A stretch of DNA of 64,000 bases from Cycloclasticus sp. symbiont of Bathymodiolus heckerae. Its GTDB lineage: Bacteria > Pseudomonadota > Gammaproteobacteria > Methylococcales > Cycloclasticaceae. The stretch's first letter is position 1. Every line of letters starts with the position of its first letter. Below are positions 16,467 to 25,335 of this stretch, in pieces. Made by a program: the position numbers and the translations under genes. The notes under the pieces were generated by a model, which ran no database searches, was not told where the DNA came from, and saw only the letters and a list, made by a program, of their open reading frames with translations. The stretch lies in contig LWTL01000115.1 in assembly GCA_002101235.1 (NCBI GenBank), positions 18,559 to 82,558 of the forward strand. Reading direction: 5' to 3'.

Positions 16467-17692
16467 AAGCTATTCCCTAATAATTGAATGTTAACGGTTT
16501 GACCTTTTTCTATATCGCCGCTGCCTTGCTCAAGGATAATAAGGCAATTGGCTTTAGTCATAGAACTTAATACGTGAGAGCCTTGGTTGCCCGTTGAATT
16601 AACGACTAACGTGCCGTTGATGTTTTCAGCAATGCCACGTTGAAATTCAGTGCGCCCTGGTTGCTTGTAAATGGTTTGAGAAACAGTCGCCTGTAATGTA
16701 AGCGGTGAATGCTCTTTTTTGTGCCCCATTAGCTTCTTAAAAGCGGGTAATAATAGTTGCTGAAAAGAGATGGCGACAGAAACAGGGTTGCCCGGTAAAC
16801 CAAAGAAAAGTGCATTCCCAACCGAGCCAAAGACGAAGGGCTTGCCTGGTTTTATGGCTATTTTCCAGAAATTAATACGACCTATTTTACCAAGCACATC
16901 GGTAATGAAATCAGCTTCGCCAACTGACACACCGCCGCTGGTGATAATCGCGTCACAATGCTTGGATGCAGATAATAAGGCATTTTCAACATCTTCAGGG
17001 GTGTCGGGGATAACACCCATATCGATGGCTGTAATACCGGCTTCTGTTAACAGCGCATGTAATGTGTATCGATTGCTATCGTAAATTTGTCCAAGTTCTA
17101 ATTTTGAACCCATCGAAACGAGTTCATCGCCAGTAGAGAAGAAGCCCACTGTTAAGCGTTGAAACACGCTAACGTCGACAATGGCACATGAGGCTAAAAG
17201 ACCAATCTCAGCGGCTCCTAACAAAGTACCTTGCGCGAGTAGTTCTTGGCCTTCAGCTGTATCGTCAGCAGTATCTCTAATATTTTCGTGATGAACAGGC
17301 CAGGGGGTAATCTTAATGTAATCATTTTCTCGTTGTACATTCTCTTGCATAGCGACGCAATCACAACAATCGGGAACGTAGGCGCCTGTGAAAATTCGTA
17401 CGCATTCGCCGCGGGCAACTTTGCCCGTATAAGGTTTGCCAGCCCACGATGTGCCAATAAGCGTTAACGAAGCTTTATCTTGGTCATCAGAGTGGAGTGC
17501 GTAACCATCCATATATGAATTTCTAAAACTCGGAACATTGATAGCGGAGTGAATGTTTGTAGAAAGGACGCGGCCTAATGATTGCCGGAGTGACACCTGT
17601 TCATAACGCTCTGCGTCGGGTAGCGCATCAAGAATTTTTATTAAAGCGTCCTCAAGGGAGAGAAGCCCCGGTGTGGCACATGCGTCACGCAT
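16463..17692 (-). CDS. moeA: Molybdopterin molybdotransferase MoeA
   Basis: Inserts molybdate into adenylated molybdopterin in the last step of Moco synthesis. It shows the MoeA opening (SLEDALIKILDALPD), SYMDGYALH, IFTGAYVPDCCD, the central MoaB-like fold with ITSGGVSVGEADF near residue 250, and GLPGNPVSVAISF near 295. Length 409 is normal. It overlaps mobB upstream by 8 bases and galE downstream by 4, forming a tightly packed operon. Works with MobB, and with MobA and FdhD encoded at 61.6-63 kb. Confidence 0.95.
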   Translation of the reverse strand: MRDACATPGLLSLEDALIKILDALPDAERYEQVSLRQSLGRVLSTNIHSAINVPSFRNSYMDGYALHSDDQDKASLTLIGTSWAGKPYTGKVARGECVRIFTGAYVPDCCDCVAMQENVQRENDYIKITPWPVHHENIRDTADDTAEGQELLAQGTLLGAAEIGLLASCAIVDVSVFQRLTVGFFSTGDELVSMGSKLELGQIYDSNRYTLHALLTEAGITAIDMGVIPDTPEDVENALLSASKHCDAIITSGGVSVGEADFITDVLGKIGRINFWKIAIKPGKPFVFGSVGNALFFGLPGNPVSVAISFQQLLLPAFKKLMGHKKEHSPLTLQATVSQTIYKQPGRTEFQRGIAENINGTLVVNSTGNQGSHVLSSMTKANCLIILEQGSGDIEKGQTVNIQLLGNSL

Positions 17693-18197
17693 AAGTTTTT
17701 AAAAATTGGTTAGTAATAAAATCAGCAATTTGAGCTGGATTATTGAGGTCGAGCAATGGAAGAGGGGTAGAGAGTTTGTCGTCGCTTGCTATTGCGATAA
17801 TTGATTCATCATGTGAATGCAATAAAGGCCCATTAAGCGCTAAGCGATAAAGCTCTATTTTAGGAAAGGACTCTTGTTTGAACCCCTCAACAATTATCAA
17901 ATCAACAGAATTATCGGAAAAGCAATAAAGCTGCTCTTTTAGAGTAGGTTCGCCTGCTGATAGCTCGGTAATAACGGCACGACGATGCTTAGAAACCAAA
18001 ACGACGGGGGATGCGCCTGCTTTTCTTAAGCGATAGCTATCTTTGCCGGGTTGGTCAATGTCGAAATCGTGGTGACTGTGTTTGATTAGGCCAACCTTAA
18101 GACCGCGCTCATTCAAAATAGGAATGAGGCGGCTTAATAAAGTTGTTTTACCTGTACCGCTGTTTGCGGCAAAGCCAAGGACAGGTATGTTGCTCAC
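17685..18197 (-). CDS. mobB: Molybdopterin-guanine dinucleotide biosynthesis adaptor MobB
   Basis: GTP-binding partner of MobA in making the bis-MGD cofactor. The P-loop GFAANSGTGKTTLLSRLI starts near residue 7, followed by KVGLIKHSHHDFDID and LIIVEGFKQESFPKIEL, all typical MobB. Length 170 matches E. coli MobB (about 170). It is the first gene of the mobB-moeA-galE set, 19 bases after the nhaD stop on the same strand, so read-through from nhaD is possible. Confidence 0.93.
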   Translation of the reverse strand: MSNIPVLGFAANSGTGKTTLLSRLIPILNERGLKVGLIKHSHHDFDIDQPGKDSYRLRKAGASPVVLVSKHRRAVITELSAGEPTLKEQLYCFSDNSVDLIIVEGFKQESFPKIELYRLALNGPLLHSHDESIIAIASDDKLSTPLPLLDLNNPAQIADFITNQFLKTYA

Positions 18198-18216
18198 TGA
18201 TATTAGTGTTTAATTT

Positions 18217-19662
18217 TTAGAAATGCTCAGCGTTAACCCATAAATGCACATAAATACTGGCAACATAGCCTAAAGCAATAACCGGCGTCCATTTAAGGTG
18301 TGAAGCAAACGTGTAAATACCACGAGCTTGACCCATTAGCGCAACACCAGCAGCAGAACCAACAGATAGTAAACTACCGCCAACACCGGCCGTTAGTGTT
18401 ACTAGAAGCCATTGACCATGAGACATTTCAGGCTGCATTGTTAACACAGCGAACATAACCGGAATGTTATCAACAATCGCAGATAGTACACCAACAATAA
18501 CATTGGCTGTTGTTGGGCCTAATTGGCCGTACATTGCTTCAGATACCATGCCTAAATAGCCCATAAACCCAAGACCACCTACAGCCATAATAACGCCGTA
18601 GAAGAAGAATAAGGTATCCCACTCAGCGCCAGCTACCTTCTTGAATACGTCAAACCCTTCAGGTGGGGTATGACGATCTGAACTTTCAAGGTCCATTCCT
18701 TCTTGGAAGCTGTCTTCGAGATGGTGAGTCTCTTTAGACACGGTTTTTTTCAAGTAATAACCAAAGAATTTCAAATAGGCTAAACCAAGCATCATGCCCA
18801 TAGCAGGAGGTAAGTGAAGGAAGTTATGGAAGCTAACAGCAGTAACGATAGTTAGTAAGAATAAAACAACGATAGTGATACCACCGCGTTTCATTTTTAG
18901 CTCTTCGCCTTCAACCATGTCTGGCGAGCCAGCAGGAATGAAGAAATGCATAATAGCTGCAGGAACAACATAGTTCACAACAGACGGTAAGAATAACGCG
19001 AAGAATTCAGTGAATTGAATAATACCTTTTTGCCATACCATCAACGTTGTAATGTCGCCAAATGGGCTGAATGCGCCGCCGGCATTAGCACCAACAACAA
19101 TAGCAACACATGATATTGCAACAAACTTAGGCTCTTTTTTGCCAACAGTTAATGCAACAGTACACATGATTAACGCCGTTGTTAAGTTATCTGCAACAGG
19201 TGAGATAAAGAAGGCTAAGATGCCTAATAACCAGAATAAAGCTTTATAACTAAAGCCTTTTTCAACTAACCAGCCGCGTAGAGCATCAAATACGCCACGT
19301 TCAATCATTGCGTTGATGTAAGTCATCGCAACCAGTAAGAAGAAGAATAACTCTGAATATTCAAGGAAGTTATGCCTTATTGCTATTTCAGCAGCATGAT
19401 CAAAACCGTGTTGTTGATAAACAATGGCAATTAAAATCCAAATAAGGCCGGCTGCTAAAAGAACAGGCTTGGATTTTCGTAAATGTAATTGTTCCTCAAA
19501 AATAACCAAGGTATAGGCTAAAACAAATATAACCAAAGCGATGTAACCAACAGTGTGGTCTGTTAAATCAAGTTGAGTATGCTCACCTGTACTTTGGGCG
19601 AAGGCCAAACTTGGCAAGAAAACAAGGAATAAAAGCCCTGTGAAGCGCGTTATAAAGTTCAT
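18217..19662 (-). CDS. nhaD: Na+/H+ antiporter NhaD
   Basis: Inner-membrane antiporter of the NhaD family found in marine and halotolerant gammaproteobacteria; exports Na+ or Li+ in exchange for protons. The 481-residue protein begins with a cleavable-looking signal (FTGLLFLVFLPSLAFA) and has about 12 hydrophobic helices, with family stretches SPVADNLTTALIM, VVGANAGGAFSPFGDITTLMVW and VGVLSAIVDNIPVMFAV. It is divergent from the exported-protein gene at 19872. No Na+-responsive regulator is visible here. Confidence 0.93.
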   Translation of the reverse strand: MNFITRFTGLLFLVFLPSLAFAQSTGEHTQLDLTDHTVGYIALVIFVLAYTLVIFEEQLHLRKSKPVLLAAGLIWILIAIVYQQHGFDHAAEIAIRHNFLEYSELFFFLLVAMTYINAMIERGVFDALRGWLVEKGFSYKALFWLLGILAFFISPVADNLTTALIMCTVALTVGKKEPKFVAISCVAIVVGANAGGAFSPFGDITTLMVWQKGIIQFTEFFALFLPSVVNYVVPAAIMHFFIPAGSPDMVEGEELKMKRGGITIVVLFLLTIVTAVSFHNFLHLPPAMGMMLGLAYLKFFGYYLKKTVSKETHHLEDSFQEGMDLESSDRHTPPEGFDVFKKVAGAEWDTLFFFYGVIMAVGGLGFMGYLGMVSEAMYGQLGPTTANVIVGVLSAIVDNIPVMFAVLTMQPEMSHGQWLLVTLTAGVGGSLLSVGSAAGVALMGQARGIYTFASHLKWTPVIALGYVASIYVHLWVNAEHF

Positions 19663-19871
19663 GAACGTCCTTAAAATTGTGTAAAAAAGTCATCAATACG
19701 ATGCTAGTCAAATGAGTTTTGACTGACGTATTAAACGATACATTATATAAGACTAGCAGAGGCTCAACAAATTTAAAGTTAAAAAATTTAAATATTGGTA
19801 AAGAAATCAATATAAAATTTGAACTTATAGCTTTTAAAATACACTACGTAAAAAATATTGGAAATTTTAGA

Positions 19872-20438
19872 ATGATAATAAAAATAATATTAACCATGCT
19901 TCTATTTGTAAGTAACTATGCATTTTCACATGGCAATATTGATAATAAAGATGGTGCCTGTACGTTAAACATTGGTCATGAAAGAAGTATTCATTTGAGT
20001 GCTTATCAGCCTTCAACGCACGAAGGTGAGGTTTTTTGTCAAGGCGTGCCGGATGTAGTTGATACCACGATTGTATTGGACTTTATGGAAGAAGATTCTA
20101 AAGGTTTTGCATTTGCTTTTTCTATTGGCTATATGAATAACGAAGTGCTTGAGCCATTAAGTTCTTTGCCGTTTCAGTTGTATCCACAGGGCTCAATTTT
20201 ATTAAACTTCACACCTCAAGCTGAAGGAAAGTATCGTGCTAAGGTTATGTACTTAGATAAAGAGGGACATGACACATCAAAAGAATTTGATTTTTATATT
20301 GGAGAGTTAGGCCCCAATAGCCGAGAACCGTCTAGCACGCAACAAATTGTTAAATGGATATTTATATTCATGTTGGTTTTTGGCGGAATATATTTGGTTT
20401 ACACCAAAAGGGTTAATCGAGAAAAGGGCGAGCTTTAA
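19872..20438 (+). CDS. Exported protein with C-terminal membrane anchor
   Basis: Family not recognised. The ORF track starts at 19719, but ATG 19872 begins directly at a signal peptide (MIIKIILTMLLFVSNYAFS) and is preferred (188 aa). The mature part is beta-rich with two cysteines (DGACTLNIG and EVFCQGVPD), and the C terminus has one membrane helix (WIFIFMLVFGGIYLVYT) followed by a basic tail. The topology would place the domain in the periplasm. Upstream is the AT-rich divergent nhaD region; downstream is the frameshifted gene at 20576. A role in copper or respiratory assembly is conceivable but not shown. Confidence 0.7.
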   Translation: MIIKIILTMLLFVSNYAFSHGNIDNKDGACTLNIGHERSIHLSAYQPSTHEGEVFCQGVPDVVDTTIVLDFMEEDSKGFAFAFSIGYMNNEVLEPLSSLPFQLYPQGSILLNFTPQAEGKYRAKVMYLDKEGHDTSKEFDFYIGELGPNSREPSSTQQIVKWIFIFMLVFGGIYLVYTKRVNREKGEL

Positions 20439-20575
20439 GGGTAATGTAGTTCATGTGACTAACTGGGTTATCTAAAGTAGCTAAACTATTGAATTATTAA
20501 TATTAATTTTCTGCTCAGGATTGATTAATTTAAAATCTCAACCATACTAATGAAAAATATTGAGATTGTTAAGTC

Positions 20576-21416
20576 ATGAGTGTTGCTGAAATTAAGTTTT
20601 ATGATGAAAAAAAAGCAGTCGTTACCAATATCCTTGACGCAGCAGTTAAAACGCTTGATTTTGATCAAAAAAGCTACATAGAAGCTAAAGCAAAGCTCAT
20701 GCAAATTATTGAGAAGCCAGGTTATGAAGGGCTTGGTTTAGGTGAGATTGTATCTATTACTAATAAAGTGATTGCTAAAGTAGCGGAGCATTCTGGCTAT
20801 GTGATTGTTGAATCACCAGAAAATAATGCTGGCAATACGGGTAATGTTGCAAATGCAGAGTTAGAGGCTGATGATGCTCAAGGGGGGGAAGCGGCGACTT
20901 CTGCAATAAGAGCTAAGGTTATCCCCAGTAGCGTGAGCCGAAGTAGTGGAGTGGTTGATGAGAAGCCTAAAAAACAGAGCCTTCGAGGCAAAGAAAAGCT
21001 ACTTCAATTGATGAGGCTATTGCCACCCTTAATTTCTAGGGATGATATAGAAGTTTATTCGGCGCAAATTAGAAATGCACGTTTAGCACCTTCAACAGGT
21101 GCAAGCCCTCCTAGAACAACGGGTGACTTTGAAAAAATAGTCGTTAATGAAGTGCTAGAAACGTATACCTTTGAGTTTGATCGATTAGTGAGGGAGCAAC
21201 CTAAAGCCTTTGTTGAGTCAGTGGAAATGTCGAGTGGTCGAATTAGAAAGGTTGATATTTCAGACAAACTGCGTAAGCAGTTGGCAAGAACAGGGTCGGT
21301 GGCAGAGTTTTTTAAGCCTTAAAGACCTAGTTGACCGTCACATTAAAGAATATGAAAATCCAGAAGGTGAAGAGAGTAGTAAGGTAAGTAGCCTATTTTT
21401 TTGGAGAAAAAAGTAA
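20576..21416 (+). pseudogene. Hypothetical protein gene with frameshift in T6 run
   Basis: Family not recognised. The first frame runs 248 codons, from ATG after no clear ribosome site, and ends GSVAEFFKP. The neighbouring frame continues without a stop from the same point as LSLKDLVDRHIKEYENPEGE to SLFFWRKK at 21416. Removing one T from the TTTTTT at 21308-21313 joins the two into a protein of about 279 residues. The N-terminal third is helical (KLMQIIEKPGYEGLGLGEI), the middle is a low-complexity acidic linker, and the C-terminal part has LLPPLISRDDIEVYSAQIRNA. A run of six T's could also slip during transcription, so function may be partly kept. Confidence 0.6.
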
Positions 21417-21420
21417 ACGG

Positions 21421-22341
21421 CTAGCGTTTCTTTTTCCAATTCTTTTTTCGTGCGGCCTTTAATGCTGCTTTTTCCGCAATAATACGCTCAGTTTTTACAA
21501 TCTCAGCTTCAATTATTTCGGGTGTTTCTAGTGTAACACTACCTAATGCGCCACTTCTAAAGTCATGTATGAAGAGGGCTGATGCTTTATTCAAGTTTAC
21601 ATGCCCACCACTGACTAGTGCGCCACGCTTTCGTCCAATCGCTTCAAGTAGCTCCGTCTCATCGCGAGGAGGTTCTTCTAATGAATACCGTTCAAATAAC
21701 GCGCTGGGGTGGTTATTTAAGAAGTATTCAGCAGCGTAATAAGCAATATCATCATATTCTATAGCGGTGTCTTTTATAGCGCCTGTAATAGCTAGGCGAT
21801 AGCCGCTGTCTAGATTTTCAACCTTTGGCCACAGTAACCCGGGCGTATCGTACAAAATAATATTGTTACCTAAATCAATACGTTGCTGGGTTTGAGTGAC
21901 AGCGGGTTCATTGCCTGTTTTAGCAATGGTTCTGTCGGCAAGGGTGTTAATGAGTGTCGATTTCCCCACGTTGGGAATACCTGTGATGAGGCAAGTAATA
22001 GGGGATATTTTTGTACCTTTATTAGGGAAAAACTTTCGGCATAAAGCGAAAATTTGCTCACTCTTATTAGGCTGTTGCAAGTTCAGAGCAAGTGTTTTTG
22101 TGTTCTTTTTTTGTTCTAAGTATTCTTGCCACTCTTTGGTCAAGGCATCGTCAGCCAGATCAGTTTTATTAAGAATTTTAATACATGGTTTGTTGCCGCG
22201 AATTTCAGCCAGCATCGGGTTTTCACTGCTGAAAGGAATCCTCGCGTCCAACACTTCAATAAACATATCAACTTCAGGGAGACGTTTTTTGATCTCTTTT
22301 TGGGCTTTGTGCATATGCCCGGGGTACCAGTTAATACTCAT
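21421..22341 (-). CDS. ylqF: Ribosome biogenesis GTPase YlqF/RbgA
   Basis: Circularly permuted GTPase acting in late assembly of the 50S subunit. The permuted motif order is visible: G4 (NKTD, near residue 58) comes before G1 (GIPNVGKSTLIN, near 122) and G3 (DTPGLLWPK, near 170). The N-terminal NWYPGHMHKAQKEI is the family signature. Length 306. The basic C-terminal tail (KAALKAARKKNWKKKR) probably contacts rRNA. It follows slyX by 12 bases in the deaD-slyX-ylqF run. Confidence 0.93.
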   Translation of the reverse strand: MSINWYPGHMHKAQKEIKKRLPEVDMFIEVLDARIPFSSENPMLAEIRGNKPCIKILNKTDLADDALTKEWQEYLEQKKNTKTLALNLQQPNKSEQIFALCRKFFPNKGTKISPITCLITGIPNVGKSTLINTLADRTIAKTGNEPAVTQTQQRIDLGNNIILYDTPGLLWPKVENLDSGYRLAITGAIKDTAIEYDDIAYYAAEYFLNNHPSALFERYSLEEPPRDETELLEAIGRKRGALVSGGHVNLNKASALFIHDFRSGALGSVTLETPEIIEAEIVKTERIIAEKAALKAARKKNWKKKR

Positions 22342-22353
22342 CGTTTTTTCTTA

Positions 22354-22563
22354 TTAGTAGTGTGGCGGCACATCATCAAGCGCGTTAAAAAGAGACTGCT
22401 CGCCATTGCTAGGGTCTTGAGCGCCTTCTTTTAACTGCTTGAGCTGCTTTTGTAATGAATCAAGTTGGTCTTGCTGACGGCAAATGACACGATCCAATTG
22501 CTGGATCGTGTCTTCTTGGTAAGCCGCTTTAATTTCAAGCTCAGTTATTCGCTCGTCAACCAT
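22354..22563 (-). CDS. slyX: SlyX family protein
   Basis: A 69-residue coiled-coil protein with the SlyX pattern: ERITELEIKAAYQEDTIQQL near the start and a short C-terminal VPPHY. The function of SlyX is unknown. It starts 3 bases after the deaD stop, so it is translationally linked to deaD, and precedes ylqF. Overlapping ORFs listed on the other strand are shadows. Confidence 0.85.
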   Translation of the reverse strand: MVDERITELEIKAAYQEDTIQQLDRVICRQQDQLDSLQKQLKQLKEGAQDPSNGEQSLFNALDDVPPHY

Positions 22564-22566
22564 GCG

Positions 22567-24366
22567 TTAAGAAACCTTCTTTGCTTTTTTCTTTTTAGGT
22601 TTTTTAGTGTACGTTTTTTTCTTGCCATTAGCCGGTTTAGCAGATGTGGCAGCTGGTTGAGCAACGTGGTCTGTTGTTTCAATGTCCAACGGTTGGTTAC
22701 GCACACGCAGTTTTTTAAGGCTTTTAAATACAATGTCAGGCATGCCTTTAGGTAGCTCAATATAGCTGTGGTCATCGCGTAGTTCAATGTGGCCAATGTT
22801 TCTTGGTTCAACATCCGCTTCATTAGCAATAGCGCCAACAATATCGCCAGGTGTGGCATTGTGGTTTTTACCCACAGCAATGCGGAAGTTATCCATAGGG
22901 ACTTTTACATTACCGCGTTTGCTTTTAGGTGCATCGCCTCTTTCAGGTCTGAACGATTTGCTCTCACGTATTCTAGGTGAGCGTTCGCCACGGGCAGGGC
23001 GGTCATCACTGCTGTTATGCGTTTTAACTTTTTTGCCCTTTTTACCTTCTTCTAATTCTAGAGGTTTGCTTTTTTGCGCCATAAACGCCAAAGCACTTGA
23101 TAATTGCACTGGGTCCGTATCGTGTTCTTCCAAATAAGATTGAATGATTTGCTGGAAAAACGCCAAATCTTTATGGCCAAGCGCCTCAGTAATGCTTTCT
23201 TTAAACTGGCTAACGCGTTTTTCGTTAACTTGCTGACGTGTTGGTAGTTCCATTGGTTTAATGGCTTGCTTAGTCGCGTTTTCAATTGCGCGTAATAAAC
23301 GACGTTCGCGTGGTGCAACAAACAAAATCGCTTTACCGGTTCTACCGGCACGGCCAGTACGACCAATACGGTGAACATACGCTTCAGTATCGTAAGGAAT
23401 ATCGTAGTTAATTACGTGACTAATACGTTTAACATCAATACCGCGAGCGGCAACATCGGTTGCAACTAGGATATCAATTTGGCCTTTTTTCAATTGCGCA
23501 ATCGTACGTTCGCGTAAAGACTGTGTCATATCACCATTAATGGCTGACGCAGAGTAACCTCGCGCTTCAAGCTTGTCAGCCAGTTCAACCGTTAATGCTT
23601 TTGTACGCACAAACATAATAATACCGTCAAAGTCTTCCACTTCAAGAATACGTGTTAACGCATCCAATTTATGAAGGCCACTCACCATCCAAAAACGCTG
23701 TTCAATACTATCAACAGTAGAGGTTTTAGAGGCAATCTTAACGCTTTTAGGATTGTTCAAATACTTGTCAGCAACGCGGCGAATAGGCGCAGGCATGGTG
23801 GCTGAGAATAGAGCTGTTTGGCGGTCTTTTGGTGCTTGCTCTAAAATCCACTCAATATCATCAATAAAACCCATACGAAGCATTTCATCGCCTTCGTCTA
23901 ACACGATGGTTTTAAGATTATGTAGCTTTAATGTCTTACGGCGTAAATGATCCATCACACGACCAGGCGTGCCCACAACAACATGCACACCACGCTTTAA
24001 TTGGCGTAACTGAGTGTCCATCGCTTGGCCACCGTAAATAGGTAGTACGTTAAAGCCTTTCATAGCGCCGGCATATGTTTTGAATGCCTCGGCTACTTGA
24101 ATAGCCAGTTCGCGTGTTGGTGCTAAAACTAGTACTTGTGGTTCAGCCTTACTTAAATCTATTTTAGATAAAAGAGGTAACGCGAATGCGGCAGTTTTAC
24201 CTGTACCTGTTTGTGCTGTGCCAATAATATCGTCACCCTGTAATAAAAGGGGAATAGCTTCCGCTTGAATAGGGGACGGTTGTTCGTAGCCTATGCGTTT
24301 CAGAGCGTCGAGTACAGGTGTAGACAGCGCTAAATCAGCGAAGCCTATTGAGGATTGGGATGTCAT
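22567..24366 (-). CDS. deaD: DEAD-box RNA helicase DeaD/CsdA
   Basis: Cold-shock and ribosome-assembly RNA helicase. It shows motif I AQTGTGKT near residue 56, PTRELA, the DEAD-box as LDEGDEMLRMGF (DEGD, the variant found in some DeaD proteins), SAT, and HRIGRTGRAGRTG (motif VI). A DbpA-type RNA-binding domain follows (NFRIAVGKNHNATPGDIVGAIANEA), then a very basic tail (KKKTYTKKPKKKKAKK). Length 599 compares with about 629 in E. coli. First gene of the deaD-slyX-ylqF run; the 274-base region upstream carries no other gene. Confidence 0.94.
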   Translation of the reverse strand: MTSQSSIGFADLALSTPVLDALKRIGYEQPSPIQAEAIPLLLQGDDIIGTAQTGTGKTAAFALPLLSKIDLSKAEPQVLVLAPTRELAIQVAEAFKTYAGAMKGFNVLPIYGGQAMDTQLRQLKRGVHVVVGTPGRVMDHLRRKTLKLHNLKTIVLDEGDEMLRMGFIDDIEWILEQAPKDRQTALFSATMPAPIRRVADKYLNNPKSVKIASKTSTVDSIEQRFWMVSGLHKLDALTRILEVEDFDGIIMFVRTKALTVELADKLEARGYSASAINGDMTQSLRERTIAQLKKGQIDILVATDVAARGIDVKRISHVINYDIPYDTEAYVHRIGRTGRAGRTGKAILFVAPRERRLLRAIENATKQAIKPMELPTRQQVNEKRVSQFKESITEALGHKDLAFFQQIIQSYLEEHDTDPVQLSSALAFMAQKSKPLELEEGKKGKKVKTHNSSDDRPARGERSPRIRESKSFRPERGDAPKSKRGNVKVPMDNFRIAVGKNHNATPGDIVGAIANEADVEPRNIGHIELRDDHSYIELPKGMPDIVFKSLKKLRVRNQPLDIETTDHVAQPAATSAKPANGKKKTYTKKPKKKKAKKVS

Positions 24367-24640
24367 TTATAAAGCCTTAATATAGGGGACAGAGAAGGCG
24401 TTAACTGAGAATCAATTATGCGTCTGTCAGAGATAAAGTCGGCATTATACGCTATTTAGGCTTGTAACTGTTGAAATACTCTATTTAAAACAGTGAGATA
24501 GAAAGAAAATAAAGAACATGAAAATAAACAGAGTGATGGCTTCAGAGGAAAGAAACAGTATTAAACATTCAGAATGGGTAAATTTAGTCTATTATTTTAG
24601 TATTAAGCGTTGATGTTGCCCAAGGGATGGGGCGCAAGGT

Positions 24641-25240
24641 ATGAAGGAGAAGAAATTGATACATAATGTAAAGCTGGTTTTCATATTGGCAACTATTGTC
24701 GTGTTTTTGTCGGCTTGTAGCAGCGCTTTGCCTAAAGCAGAAAATAAAACAAAGTCACCGTGGCGTACATTTTCGGAAGCTATGGCTGCTTACGATGGCA
24801 TTGTCGTTAACCAATCAAATAAGGCTGACTTACGTAAACTCGGGTTCGATCCGTACTCTACGCCAAATGTAAAGATTCTCTCTTACTTGGATATCATCCG
24901 TAAATTTGTACCCAATAATTCAGTAAAGCATGAGCAAATTCCTTTGAACGTTCGGAAGTGCTTAGCAAAGCAGGAGCTCTGCATTGCATATGAAGCAAGT
25001 CCCGGAACGCTTAAAAGAAAACGTGTGGGCAGTACATTCCTTGATTTATTGAAATTCAAGCGTAAAACGATTGAAACAGGTTGGCGCTTTAATGCGTTGA
25101 TCGTGCTTGATGACGGTGTTGCTGTGTATAAAATATGGAACGGCGTTCCTATTATTGACTCTGAGAAAACACGAAAGAATCCGTTGGGACCTCTACAAGG
25201 ATCGGGTGGTTCTTTGGCCAGGGATGCGGCAGGGATATGA
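24641..25240 (+). CDS. Putative lipoprotein
   Basis: A 199-residue protein with a lipoprotein signal (LVFILATIVVFLSACSS, lipobox LSAC). The mature part has KADLRKLGFDPYSTPNVKIL and two cysteines (RKCLAKQELC) that could pair. The layout resembles gammaproteobacterial lipoproteins with a BamE-like small domain, but I do not recognise the family. The ATG at 24641 lies just after AAGG; an alternative TTG at 24656, 5 bases after a perfect AAGGAG, would give a shorter signal and is equally credible. Neighbours are divergent deaD and the PAS-GGDEF-EAL gene. Confidence 0.72.
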   Translation: MKEKKLIHNVKLVFILATIVVFLSACSSALPKAENKTKSPWRTFSEAMAAYDGIVVNQSNKADLRKLGFDPYSTPNVKILSYLDIIRKFVPNNSVKHEQIPLNVRKCLAKQELCIAYEASPGTLKRKRVGSTFLDLLKFKRKTIETGWRFNALIVLDDGVAVYKIWNGVPIIDSEKTRKNPLGPLQGSGGSLARDAAGI

Positions 25241-25335
25241 TGACCTCCAATAACTAAAGTACATGGAAACCATTTCGGTTAAATGATCTACACTTACAAT
25301 TATTCATAATAAAAAAGTAATGCAGGGGCGCTAAC

